The notes under the pieces are model-generated. The model ran no database searches, was not told the DNA's origin, and saw only the letters and a list, made by a program, of their open reading frames with translations. 64,000 bases of DNA, from NCBI GenBank assembly GCA_004794785.1, contig SJOL01009659.1:366189-430188 (forward strand). The letters run 5' to 3'. Below are positions 53,801 through 60,835 of the stretch, piece after piece; the first letter of the stretch is position 1; the number at the start of each line of letters is the position of its first letter. The DNA is from Opisthorchis felineus (taxonomy: Eukaryota > Platyhelminthes > Trematoda > Opisthorchiida > Opisthorchiidae). The position numbers and the translations under genes were made by a program.

Positions 53801-56800
53801 TCAGAGCCAAGACTTGTAAGTATAGCATTATATGTAGGCTGTCCCAGCAGTTTGGGTTGAGTGGCTGAGCACGCACGTGGCACACAAGTAAGAACGCAAA
53901 CAACGCATCGCGAACTCCNNNNNNNNNNNNNNNNNNNNNNNNNNNNNNNNNNNNNNNNNNNNNNNNNNNNNNNNNNNNNNNNNNNNNNNNNNNNNNNNNN
54001 NNNNNNNNNNNNNNNNNNNNNNNNNNNNNNNNNNNNNNNNNNNNNNNNNNNNNNNNNNNNNNNNNNNNNNNNNNNNNNNNNNNNNNNNNNNNNNNNNNNN
54101 NNNNNNNNNNNNNNNNNNNNNNNNNNNNNNNNNNNNNNNNNNNNNNNNNNNNNNNNNNNNNNNNNNNNNNNNNNNNNNNNNNNNNNNNNNNNNNNNNNNN
54201 NNNNNNNNNNNNNNNNNNNNNNNNNNNNNNNNNNNNNNNNNNNNNNNNNNNNNNNNNNNNNNNNNNNNNNNNNNNNNNNNNNNNNNNNNNNNNNNNNNNN
54301 NNNNNNNNNNNNNNNNNNNNNNNNNNNNNNNNNNNNNNNNNNNNNNNNNNNNNNNNNNNNNNNNNNNNNNNNNNNNNNNNNNNNNNNNNNNNNNNNNNNN
54401 NNNNNNNNNNNNNNNNNNNNNNNNNNNNNNNNNNNNNNNNNNNNNNNNNNNNNNNNNNNNNNNNNNNNNNNNNNNNNNNNNNNNNNNNNNNNNNNNNNNN
54501 NNNNNNNNNNNNNNNNNNNNNNNNNNNNNNNNNNNNNNNNNNNNNNNNNNNNNNNNNNNNNNNNNNNNNNNNNNNNNNNNNNNNNNNNNNNNNNNNNNNN
54601 NNNNNNNNNNNNNNNNNGGGTCCTCGACTGAAGCCTGTGGCTGAAAAGCCTGACCGCAAGATAGTGGTTTTTTGCGGGAAACGCCAATGCCTTACATTTT
54701 TTAAAGGAAAAGTAACTACATATGTCTAAACCCCCCAGCCTTAAGGATCAAGAAACTGTGCTATTCAGAACCCCAACCACTGACCAACCTGGTATGACAG
54801 ACTGCGAATTTCTCACGGACTCTCCCTAGTATGGCTTGATGGACCACGTAGGCACGCAAATTGCTACCTTGTGCTGGCGTCCATCTCTTCGTACCTGAGA
54901 AGATACGTTAGTTTGAGTTTGATCTCGCTGTAAATTGGTTTTCGAAGAAATTAGATTGTACTCCTTTCTCAGACCTGGCGATGCACAGCAGGCTGTTTGT
55001 TTATCTCACGTAGAATTCTGTCTTGCCTTTAGGCCATTTAAATAGAGGAATAGTACAGTTCACACATGTCCTGCCAGGCAGGACCAGTTGATGGTTCACT
55101 TGTGCACTGGCGCTTTATGGGCTCTATATCAATCCATCCACTTAAGACAACAAGATTGAGGATGTTTACTGACTGAGAATTCAGCTAGCAAGCCTGAATT
55201 TAGAGACATGTCCGTCCCTTCAGTTGTAGGAAGTATTCAAATTGTTCAGAAATGATACTGTATTCCTCGACAGAGCGCTAATCTCATTGATTATCCAACG
55301 CTTGAAGTTTTCTTGGGGCCTGAATAACACGGTTCAGCTGTTGTCGTCAAAACTATTGCGTGTTGTCGTGGCCTACGGCTTTCACAGCGGGGTTTCATGT
55401 ATCTTCCGTATGCAATGCTCTCAAATAAACCCACTCCATTTCAACCGGCTCGCACTGCTCACCTTTCCATCTCATAGTGATGCGGCTTTAATGGTACTTG
55501 GAGCGGTAGTGAATTGTTTGCAACCAAATGGTCTACCTCAGCAAACACGACAGCGGAATTCTGCACCGCCGGAACTACCAACTCCCTTCTCATTGGCCAT
55601 CGGAAGGTTCTGGGAGGTAACAAAATCTACTCAAATAAAATAGGCTTTTTTTTACCCTAAAGGCAGATTAATTTAATTCGCAAGGAATCATGCAGTTGTA
55701 ACATACTTTCGGTGCCTAGCTTTCATGCCACCCAAATGAAGCACGGGGGTGAAGGTACTGCCAGATTACTCAAGCCTAGACAGGAGCACATGTGGAAGCA
55801 TACATGGATGTGTGCATGCGAAGGCAATGTTAGGTGCTCATGGTGTATGGATAACTGTGCTTCTACCACCTTAGTTGGGCCATTCGGCTGCAAACGCTTC
55901 GTCGCCAAATTTACATCCTCAGTACAAAGTAGGTTACAGAAGTGTCATTGTGGGGGTCGTTTTCTAGTGCCCTGCGTCTCAAGGATTCGTCCACTATTCG
56001 CTATAATTCTCTGATGCCATTCTGTGATACGCCTTCTGTTTTTTACATTTAACTTCGACTGGCCCATGCCCGACTGACGCCGATTAAGTCATTCTTTCCG
56101 ACAAATACTGGAACGACTACCTGATTCTTGCGAAATGCACTCATTTGCTAACTAATTTGGCTTCAGGAAGAAGATAGAGTAGGCGGAAGATCGGGGCTGT
56201 GCTTGTCGGATGAGTCTCAAGAAGGTCGAAACCAGTCGGGGGCTGTCGAAGAGTTCCCAGCAACTTTATGAGTGTGTCTAGTGTTTTCGTATACTGAGAG
56301 TCGTTTTTGGAGTATTGGTTATCCGAATACAAACTTTCAACCGTTCTTTTATCCGTAAACAGACCTTCTTTCGTAGTCCAACTACCATTCCTGTCAGGAA
56401 CGTGGTGGATCTTGCACATCAATTCCTGGCACTCTGTCCACCCACCATCCATCCAGATCGCGTACTGGTAAATACCTTGCGCTCGGAGTCCTTCCTGAGG
56501 CAGGACTCAAGTGGTGCTCTTGATAGATTAACGTCAGTTCCCTTCAGACCCCTAACTTCTCCGTATTACCCCATCGTTATCCCAACTTCCGACTTCATCC
56601 GGAGACATTCCAATACGGGAGTAAAGGAAGAAATGGATGAAACCCATCGGACAATGAGGTTGGAAAGTCCAACTAATGTTTTAGGCTGCTCTATGTTGTT
56701 TCCAAAGTAATACATACCATGTGGTCGTATTCATTCCTTGTCTGAATGCTGGTAGTGTTCCATCCTAATGTCCCTCCTTGCTAAGGAATTTTATGTATTC

Positions 56801-59800
56801 AATCAGTGTTACTAAGTCCTGGTTCGTACCAATTTTTACGGATGGTGCCAGTTTAAACTTGGTCAAACCGACAGTGTCGTTGCATCCTTTGGGTGTATGT
56901 TAGTTGTGTGTGAAACAGACCGCTAACGTTGAGAAATGCATTGACTGAAATGTGAGAACGACTCAAGTAGGAAAATTGTTGTTCAGAGCTAAATAACGGA
57001 AAGGACGAGCAACTTGCATCCCCGTAATATGGATTGCCAACTCGTTTACCTTGACCTTATTGCTTTCTCTCGGTATGCACTAATTTCGTACACTTACCAA
57101 ATAGAATTCTCAGTTATCACCTCTTCTTTATAATGGAATTGCACTTGAATGACCGAATAGAAATCCTTGTGGCGCGTAGAATTACACCATGTATGCACTG
57201 TATATGTTCACTATGTTTTGAACTGTTTACAAGGCCATTCGCAATTCGAATATTATGGCTTGTGCTGAAGCCCTTGCGCGTAATAGACGTTTTGTATTTC
57301 CGATCGCGGTATGTCGAACTTCACTTTACTGGACGGTTCGGCAAAAGAGTGGCTGGACCCATGATAACATGGGCTATATTGAACGTTTTGATACACAATG
57401 CACCACCTGAACGGCTTTGACGACGAAGAATGTGAGTATTTTTTTATTTGCGTTAGAAAAGAGACGTGTTTCCTGTTGAACGATTCAAATTCCCGTACAG
57501 CTTCCATTGGTGCTGTATTTTGCGAGTTTGAAGGACAACTACCGCAACATCTTCACTCTGTTGGTTTGGAACCTGACCGAAAGGGTCAGGTTTCATGAAG
57601 AAACTCAGAACCTTCTCGATTTTCTTCTTTCAGACGAAAGCCACTGCGTGTAATTTCGGTGATTAGCTGGAGGTCCTTATTTATAGTATGCACCCACAAG
57701 AACTGCAGTGAAAGCAGTTATTACTGACGCCATGCAGTACTGACGATATGCAGTATCGCTGTTTCAATTCTTCCCGGATGTTAATTCTACGATCTCAACC
57801 ACTGTGTCGCTCATCAATGAGCAGATGAATTCCCAAAGGTCGTGTGGATGTCAGTTTTTCAAACATTTCCTGTGAAATCTTGCGTGTTAGACGTGCTCGA
57901 AGTGAATTCGGTGCAAGATATTTGGGAGTGTTCCTCCACTGCTTGACCGAATTTGTTGTGTGCTGCGAAAGTCAGCACAAGTTATATTTAAAAGCTGTGT
58001 TGTTCTTCATCCCTCTGTTGCACGTGTGATTTACAACAGAAGTTGAAAAAAACTCAGGAACTGGTTGGCGCATTTCCCATCTTTTGTAGTTACTAACTAT
58101 CATACCCATGTGCACAGAACATTGCATTCCGGCAGTGAACATTTTATGAAGCTCATTCTTGATTCTGGTAGTATGCATTCACTTACGAATGATGAAGCAT
58201 CGGCATCTCGTATCCTGGCGCAATAGTCTACCTTTGCAACAGTACGATTGCTTTAATTACTATATATTCACAGCCCGCTTGTGGACGGTGCAACATTCCA
58301 TTCAATGACTCATCAGAACAGAACTTTTCAGGATGCGAAGTCCTTGTATCAGTCCTTATATCAGTATCCTAGGGCTCTCCGTGATGCAAACTCTCCATGT
58401 GAATATAACTCGAGGAGGCCTATTGCTTATCGCTCTGCTTCAACTGGCTGAGTGTCCACATTACCAATTGGGAGCTACCGGGAATCCTGTTTTCTTAAAA
58501 CGTCGCACTCTGCCCTGTGGACTGCGCTAACGCATTTAGCTTACCAGCAACAAGCTGATCAGCAAAGGAAAAGTGATTCCCGTCGAAATATGTACTACTT
58601 CCCAAATGGAGGATGTTGACCAAACTCCGCGGAAATTTGTTTTTTTACAGTCTCTTACAAAAGATGTATGCAACGTAAAAGCCTGGAATGACTGCAACGA
58701 TGTCATCTTCACCACAAAAATGATCTTGAGTGTTCACATCCGCGGATGTTTTTGCCCAGATTTTTCCGCAAGTTAACCACAATGGACATTTGGTATTGGG
58801 TCGACATTCCCATTACCATTAGGCTGGCAAAACATTCTGAATGATATCACTGGAATGGCCACATAGGAGAACGATACTGTTGAAGGGTTAGATCGAAATT
58901 CGCATGATACCGCATTGTTGGTTCTATGTGAACAATGTCATTTCTGTACTGTTGCAAATCTTCCTATACATCTTTTCGGTGTTGAGAGCGATCATACATA
59001 GGTCATTCTGTGGTATCGCTATTGCCAAATGACGTTTTCCAGCATTCCCTTCGAGGTCGGACGAATTGTTGGTAGCTTCCGATTGTCTGTGTTGTCCCAA
59101 TGATCAAGCTATCATCCAACACCCAATGCAGTCCACGAAACTACCTGACCTGCATTCTGGGAATGGATAAGCTGTGGTCGTTGGCAAGGCTTATTTGTTC
59201 TTCAGAGTTGTTTCTGTACTTCACTCGGACCTCGTACCATTTATCCGAGTGACTCAAGCATCCACACGCACCGTCCAAATGGAGCCAGTGGCCTCTGATT
59301 TGTACATTCTGTGGACATTTTAGTCTCTTTGCGGATGTCGCGATTCAGTCGTTTTCTAAAAAGCCGGAGGAAATTCGCAACAGAACCACGACTGAATTCG
59401 GACAATTTTTATAGCCGCGGTTGTGTTCCACATGCACTTGGTACTGCTTTCGGCTTCGCTCTTTGGTGGTGTTTTTAGAGTTAAAAGCATCGGATGTGGA
59501 CATCGTCCACATCGTCTTAGATAACTCGATGGTCTCGCCGAATTTTACGTGAAAACACTGTGCCATACTGACCATGTCATATATTCAAGCACGTGTGAGT
59601 TAGATAATGCAATAAGATGGGACCGAAAATAATCCCGGCCGCTTATTCAAAAACAAGATTTTAAGGTCGAATCTCCTAGGTTTGGACTCGACTGAAATCG
59701 CGCTCTACAACCGAGACTGTATACGTCCACATGACTGCATGGTGCTACAAATCCTGGTGATTGTATTGATGCAGCTTCTAAATCTCACTGATTGGCATAT

Positions 59801-60283
59801 GGTTTCAATTTGTTTCAATGCGATGGATCCCCGAATCAAAAACAGACGGACCAAAAAACGAGCCCACTGAGGGAAATTCTGCTGCAGATACGGGCGATAT
59901 GCGTCATCTCCAACTGGGGATGACGGGAAGGGCGATTCACAGACAACGGAGGATAAATGCGACGAAGTGTGTATTGTCATTCCTTTATCGTCGTCAAGCG
60001 ATCGGGGATTCTCCATTAGGCTGCATTTAAAACACGCATCATTTAGAAGCACATACATGTTCGTTCGGCGTGTGGCAAATGTGTTGAATAGGGTATGGTC
60101 CTCGATGTACTGCTTTTGTTCACTATTTTGACTTACTATTTACAATGTCACTTGAATATTCGAATATCATGGTTTATACTGTCTAGGGCTACTTGATGCC
60201 GACCTGTATGCGCATTTTAGACGTTCCAGTTCTCTGGACCCAATTATTGTCGAAGATGCAAAACTTCAGGAACACAGGAAAAC
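11650..60283 (+). CDS. TBC1D31: TBC1D31 (WDR67) ortholog, multi-exon gene, both ends incomplete
   Basis: Fourteen exons spread over 48.6 kb together encode roughly 740 residues that follow human TBC1D31 block by block: WD40 repeats, linker, TBC domain. Diagnostic matches include VFFLPPHDSHILSC (human VFFLPLSNTILSC), YRSFIWRSVLQLP (human YRMFIWRSLLQLP), FPNPPANIL (human FPNPPINIL) and MYAWPLF.TV.SE (human LYAWPLLETVFSE). Junction phases agree at every join except the last. In mammals the protein sits at centriolar satellites and supports assembly of primary cilia, working with OFD1 and the ubiquitin ligase praja2 (family knowledge). In a flatworm the likely settings are flame cells, ciliated sensory endings or ciliated larvae (inference). 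Exons 2-12 are firm; exon 1 start and exons 13-14 are less certain. The N terminus (about 45 residues in human) and the long coiled-coil C terminus were not located. Confidence 0.9.
11809..11847 (+). other. 39-nt intron of TBC1D31
   Basis: Begins GTAGAC and ends AAAAATAG. Its length is divisible by three, but retention would place a TAG directly after the exon-1 arginine codon, so it must be removed. Splicing joins YALDFIHDR to CRLVANLFQNIT, matching the continuous human YVFDLHGNRFNLVQ. It is by far the smallest intron in the gene. Confidence 0.85.
11848..11960 (+). CDS. TBC1D31: TBC1D31 exon 2: WD40 repeat
   Basis: Encodes CRLVANLFQNITAICGQHDK followed by NRLLVGLQNTNIHVLDT, matching human FNLVQRTAQACTALAFN then EFLVALADYSIKCFDT. 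Enters in phase 2 and leaves in phase 1 at the strong donor ACACAG|GTAGGT. Confidence 0.92.
13809..13987 (+). CDS. TBC1D31: TBC1D31 exon 3: WD40 repeat
   Basis: Starts after TTCCAG; the split codon completes DTDTGREHGILRGHTSHIQS, parallel to human DTVTKELVSWMRGHESSVFS, and continues to AILWNLRTLEKRCKLHIE (human AQLWDLDTFQRKRKLNI). The RGH and LWNL elements are the GH and WD signatures of a blade. Ends in phase 0 at ACATCT|GTAAGT. Confidence 0.93.
13988..16248 (+). other. Intron 3 of TBC1D31
   Basis: 2.3 kb with no recognisable mobile element or gene. Open frames at 14867-15085 and 15555-15836 (72 and 93 codons) have no family resemblance and no splice context. It ends at CATCTTAG. Confidence 0.6.
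16249..16400 (+). CDS. TBC1D31: TBC1D31 exon 4: WD40 repeat
   Basis: Encodes VFFLPPHDSHILSCLRNGSV then YVWDVDRLECCYHLSGKEHG, one of the best-conserved stretches with human VFFLPLSNTILSCFKDNSIFAWECDTLFCKYQL. Two donors lie close together. GTTCGT at 16401 gives the phase 2 needed by the next exon. GTGAGT four bases later is a better consensus but would break the frame, so 16400 is chosen. Confidence 0.92.
17265..17350 (+). mobile_element. Possible Ty3/gypsy RNase H remnant in intron 4
   Basis: A short + strand frame reads CFDPQSRICTIDASVGVAAV, which resembles the start of the RNase H domain of Ty3/gypsy polyproteins (pattern PQS.FI.DTDAS..GVGAV, with the catalytic Asp in the DAS block). Flanking frames do not extend the match. 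The 151-codon frame on the opposite strand (17181-17636) is then an antisense artefact of this remnant. Confidence 0.4.
17360..19540 (+). other. Remainder of intron 4
   Basis: No recognised gene or element. Open frames at 18433-18681 and 18779-19069 (82 and 96 codons) lack any motif. It ends at the acceptor TTTATGTTTAG. Confidence 0.55.
19541..19793 (+). CDS. TBC1D31: TBC1D31 exon 5: WD40 repeat
   Basis: Encodes GGLFLFAAGRSPFIHLWRLD, matching human GRILAAGGKSNHLHLWCLE, then an insert, and ELMEVIRLPKPAYSVRRLAW followed by LPNPLSC (human QLFRIIQMPTKVRAIRHLEFLPDSF). Ends in phase 0 at GATGAG|GTGAGC. The insert between the two halves makes this blade longer than in human. Confidence 0.92.
20431..20640 (+). 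repeat. tRNA-derived SINE-like repeat, copy 1
   Basis: The head has an A-box-like TGGTTCAGTGGTTAGAG and a B box GTGGTTCGAACCCG about 30 bases later, as in a tRNA promoter for RNA polymerase III. The body continues CTGTCTAGGCTTGGGAAATC, TGGCAGTATCCCAGCCCTCG and TAGGCACCGAAATGG. The same head-body order recurs at 25580, 51386 and 55708. The tail and any target-site duplication are not clear here. It lies in intron 5. Confidence 0.75.
20650..24666 (+). other. Remainder of intron 5
   Basis: No gene recognised. The longest frame is 103 codons on the - strand (22025-22336), with no known motif. Small hairpins with a CTCC-TG-GGAG-type core lie near 20811-20826 and 22046-22062. The intron ends in the pyrimidine-rich acceptor TTGTTTTCCCCTTTAAG. 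Confidence 0.5.
24667..24987 (+). CDS. TBC1D31: TBC1D31 exon 6: last WD40 repeats
   Basis: Begins LDGILLALGNDHRVRFLKRI, parallel to human NQVLGVLSQDGIMRFINMQ, carries a family-specific insert, and ends AGSYVALLDLQGYVHLHDLS then VALDQLYK (human HGRYIASIMENGSLNIYSVQ). It is 107 whole codons, entering and leaving in phase 0, with donor TACAAG|GTAAGT. It closes the propeller region. Confidence 0.92.
25569..25770 (-). repeat. tRNA-derived SINE-like repeat, copy 2, with target-site duplication
   Basis: On the - strand the element reads GGGTGAGATGGCTCAGTGG, TTAGAGCGCGAATTTACTG, then GGTCCGTGGTTCGAACCCG, CAGTATCTCAGCCCTCGTGC and GGGCACCGAAAGGGCG, ending in a T-rich tail (complement of AAATAAAAATAAAT). 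The 11-mer ATTGGTTCCAT occurs at 25569-25579 and again at 25760-25770, exactly bounding the element: a target-site duplication left by retrotransposition. Both A and B boxes are well preserved. It sits in intron 6. Confidence 0.88.
26903..27094 (+). CDS. TBC1D31: TBC1D31 exon 7: linker between WD40 and TBC regions
   Basis: Encodes 64 residues rich in Pro, Lys, Arg and Ser (PNPPFLNVANEEKYRKRVRS, then VEFKPVKSAPSK and so on). Human TBC1D31 has a similarly basic, proline-containing, poorly conserved linker here. Support comes from position, phase 0 at both ends, acceptor CTTCTCTCTCAG and donor GACCCA|GTGAGT rather than from residue identity. Confidence 0.75.
27095..29457 (+). other. Intron 7 of TBC1D31
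   Basis: Contains overlapping open frames at 28693-29051 on both strands with no recognised product. Near 29230-29268 a short tandem of GTATGTGATAA-type units is present. The intron ends at TCAATCTTTAG. Confidence 0.55.
29230..29268. repeat. Short tandem repeat, three GTATGTGATAA units
   Basis: The 11-mer GTATGTGATAA occurs three times within 40 bases, separated by 2-3 bases. Small and probably without function. Confidence 0.85.
29458..29531 (+). CDS. TBC1D31: TBC1D31 exon 8: start of TBC region
   Basis: Short exon encoding AEGLLSRGRLRSLLKEFGRF then PDRYR, matching human DGLNKKRLQILLKGYGEYPTKYR. Starts in phase 0 after CTTTAG and ends in phase 2 at TACAG|GTGAGA; the split Arg codon is completed by the next exon. 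Confidence 0.92.
29532..31948 (+). other. Intron 8 of TBC1D31
   Basis: No recognised element. It holds unassigned open frames at 30140-30444 and 30951-31250 and a perfect palindrome CTCCTGCAGGAG at 31776-31787. It ends in a good acceptor, TATCTTTTCAG. Confidence 0.55.
31949..32095 (+). CDS. TBC1D31: TBC1D31 exon 9: TBC domain
   Basis: Encodes SFIWRSVLQLPSNTQAFDAL then VKKGIHPAFATIPACFRSRQ and KKSIGVLQ, against human MFIWRSLLQLPENHTAFSTLIDKGTHVAF and KSRKLLRVLQ. This is the segment where active TBC GAPs carry the arginine-finger IxxDxxR motif; here, as in human, that pattern is not present. Donor CAGAA|GTACGT, phase 2. Confidence 0.93.
32096..36572 (+). other. Intron 9 of TBC1D31
   Basis: 4.5 kb of mainly unassigned sequence. 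Near 33340 a + strand frame reads MPFGLFA, which may be a trace of a Ty3/gypsy reverse transcriptase (usual MPFGL.NA), but nothing around it confirms this. A compound hairpin sits at 33711-33764. A Cys-containing 100-codon frame lies on the - strand at 35416-35718. Confidence 0.45.
33711..33764. repeat. Compound inverted repeat (nested hairpin)
   Basis: The outer arms GGCAAGCCACC (33711-33721) and GGTGGGTTGCC (33754-33764) pair with one mismatch. Inside them GTCCTG-TAT-CAGGAC (33733-33747) pairs perfectly. It lies in intron 9, followed by two imperfect direct repeats of GTGTTAGAT.TATGCGTA (about 33793-33845). Confidence 0.7.
36573..36706 (+). CDS. TBC1D31: TBC1D31 exon 10: TBC domain
   Basis: Encodes VCSALAFWSPMFGETDWLLV then MAYPFVRLFESNNLHAFEVV and ATVL, against human TLSALAHWSVIFSDTPYLPLLAFPFVKLF..NQLICFEVIATL. 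In active TBC GAPs the glutamine-finger YxQ motif lies in this region; here it is absent, as in human. Acceptor GTTAACGTAG is pyrimidine-poor but fixes the phase; donor CTGA|GTGAGT, phase 1. Confidence 0.92.
37160..37215 (-). repeat. tRNA-like B-box remnant
   Basis: On the - strand GGTTACGAGTTCGAATCTCC resembles a B box or T-arm (GTTCGAATC). No 5' tRNA half with proper stems can be built, so it is more likely a fragment of a tRNA-derived repeat, different from the family at 25.6 kb. Confidence 0.35.
46645..46722. repeat. AAAT-type simple repeat with GTGA interruptions
   Basis: A tract of AAAT/AATA units broken by AAGTGAATG- and AAGTGAATA-type interruptions. It could be the tail of an eroded retrotransposon, though none is recognisable beside it. 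Confidence 0.85.
48660..48793 (+). CDS. TBC1D31: TBC1D31 exon 11: TBC domain
   Basis: Encodes NWCEFWFKDFPNPPANILRI then VDCLVRHFDPELHSHFTKCH and VTTE, against human NWCQHWFEYFPNPPINILSMIENVLAFHDKELLQHFIDHDITSQ. Acceptor TTTCCTGTCAG, entering in phase 1; donor ACTGAA|GTAAGT, phase 0. One of the most conserved exons in the window. Confidence 0.95.
48794..50654 (+). other. Intron 11 of TBC1D31
   Basis: Contains a 150-codon open frame on the - strand (49228-49680), the longest gap-free unassigned frame apart from the antisense one at 17181-17636, followed on the + strand by an 87-codon frame (49679-49942). Neither shows a domain I recognise. The intron ends at CTGTCACACTGCAG. Confidence 0.5.
50655..50834 (+). 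CDS. TBC1D31: TBC1D31 exon 12: TBC domain
   Basis: Sixty whole codons encoding MYAWPLFQTVLSEIFTQEEW then LQLWDTVICYPPGFLIACVA and AYAICGRRLLL, against human LYAWPLLETVFSEVLTREEWLKLFDNIFSNHPSFLLMTVVAYNICSRAPLL. Both junctions are phase 0; donor TTTGAA|GTGAGT. Confidence 0.95.
51386..51530 (+). repeat. tRNA-derived SINE-like repeat, copy 3
   Basis: GGGGTGAGATGGCTTAGTGG, GTAGAGCGCGGATTTACTG, a damaged B box (GTGGTTCGCAACTG), then CTGTCTAGACTTGGGCAACC and TGGCAGTATCTCAGCCCTC. It follows copy 2 closely until about 51515, after which it diverges. The B box has lost the GAACC core, so this copy is probably transcriptionally dead. Intron 12. Confidence 0.8.
52154..53330 (-). mobile_element. Decayed RTE-like LINE, second family
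   Basis: Read on the - strand, from high to low coordinates: ILVGDLNPSLGRLRSE (about 53285-53200) is the endonuclease metal-binding block (compare GD.NAQ.GRL). DQRSILVENRRFFLGTQRDS then HYDTVRACL (about 53015-52930) aligns with the endonuclease end (RW..SV.D.R......SDHALVRA). NRKEIQLGISFLSSNKASSK then DSFQPAFF (52330-52240) matches the start of a reverse transcriptase (EI...I..L..NKAPGKD.IP). Frames are broken and key residues lost (SDHALV to SHYDTV). It differs from the + strand element at 8930-11025. Intron 12. Confidence 0.6.
53590..53918. repeat. Probable interspersed repeat beside the assembly gap
   Basis: The segment up to the gap is open on the - strand in two frames for about 70-100 codons and is richer in G+C than its surroundings, as is typical of a younger repeat that defeats assembly. 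No protein family was recognised, and the long frames reported across this region run through unknown bases and are not evidence of coding. Confidence 0.35.
53919..54617. other. Assembly gap (699 N)
   Basis: Run of unknown bases within intron 12. Frames that cross it are artefacts. Confidence 0.99.
55440..55640 (+). mobile_element. Possible Ty3/gypsy RNase H remnant in intron 12
   Basis: Within a 133-codon + strand frame (55242-55643), the stretch LALLTFPSHSDAALMVLGAV then VNCLQPNGLPQ has the layout of a gypsy RNase H start (LL.FP...A...L..DAS...GAVL.Q), but the catalytic Asp-Ala-Ser is lost. Suggestive only. Confidence 0.3.
55708..55795 (-). repeat. SINE-like repeat, copy 4 (body only)
   Basis: On the - strand CTGTCTAGGCTTGAGTAATC, TGGCAGTACCTTCACCCCCG, TGCTTCATTTGGGTGGCATG and CTAGGCACCGAAA match the body of copies 1 and 2. 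The tRNA-derived head is missing, so it is a 5'-truncated or decayed copy. Confidence 0.65.
56363..56467 (+). CDS. TBC1D31: TBC1D31 exon 13: end of TBC region
   Basis: Encodes TFFRSPTTIPVRNVVDLAHQ then FLALCPPTIHPDRVL, against human FFFHHRNNLDINVVIREVYHLMETTPTDIHPDSML. Acceptor ATCCGTAAACAG keeps phase 0 with exon 12, joining DAFE to TFFR. The donor taken is GTACTG|GTAAAT. The frame stays open to 56710 and a later donor (GGA|GTAAAG, 56620) would add a stretch with YYPIVIPTSDFI, faintly like human QYPVFNQYPKFI. However, that stretch contains a hairpin sequence similar to one at 33.73 kb, so it may be intronic repeat. Confidence 0.8.
60187..60283 (+). CDS. TBC1D31: TBC1D31 exon 14 (probable): after the TBC domain
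   Basis: Between acceptor TATACTGTCTAG and donor AAAAC|GTGAGT one frame encodes LLDADLYAHFRRSSSLDPII then VEDAKLQEHRKT. Its charged pattern suits the region just before the coiled coil (human around YPKFIVDYQTQERERI). The frame requires one base carried over from the previous exon, whereas exon 13 ends in phase 0. Either a small exon in between was missed or this is not an exon. Confidence 0.5.
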
Positions 60284-60835
60284 GTGAGTAGCTTCCCATT
60301 AACTGCTGTTTTGCACCACTGTTTTTTTCGTTTGCGTTTTACATAATTAGGCTTGTTTGGCATTTACCGCACTATTCGCCGTATGCACACACAGTTGATT
60401 TGGACCTTCCCCTGAGGGGTTAATCCTGGATATAGTTGTTTAACTATCAGGTAATCTTAAAAACTTGCAACTTTCTGTCAATATTCCTGTCTCCATTTGT
60501 GTTAGAATTCCGTCACGAAGAGACTGGACCCTAGCGTGATGTGACAGTTTGTGAGCCTCCATGACCCACTGAGCTATATCAGGGATGTTTGCACAACCCC
60601 GACCAGAGTAATTAGCGCTTTGATGTCTACTTACCACAATCGTTCGTTCTCTCGGGGTGCGCTAACCATTGCTGTCCTGAGATCAAGCCTTCAAGCCAAA
60701 GGTACTTAGCGTCCCCTTGCTTAGTGCCCCCCCCCGGGATATATTCGTGCGACTTTCTAAAATGTCGATCTTCAAAGACACAAAGTATTAGACCACTGAT
60801 GCGTAAGGAGAATACTCAAAGTACGTTGCACCAAT

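Noticed and set aside
53604..54687. Open frames of 256-351 codons across 53.6-54.7 kb
   Set aside because: They are composed mainly of unknown bases from the assembly gap.
56468..56710. Read-through of exon 13 to include YYPIVIPTSDFI
   Set aside because: Faintly human-like, but the preceding stretch contains a hairpin sequence resembling the one at 33.73 kb, and no later donor gives the phase needed downstream. Kept only as an alternative.
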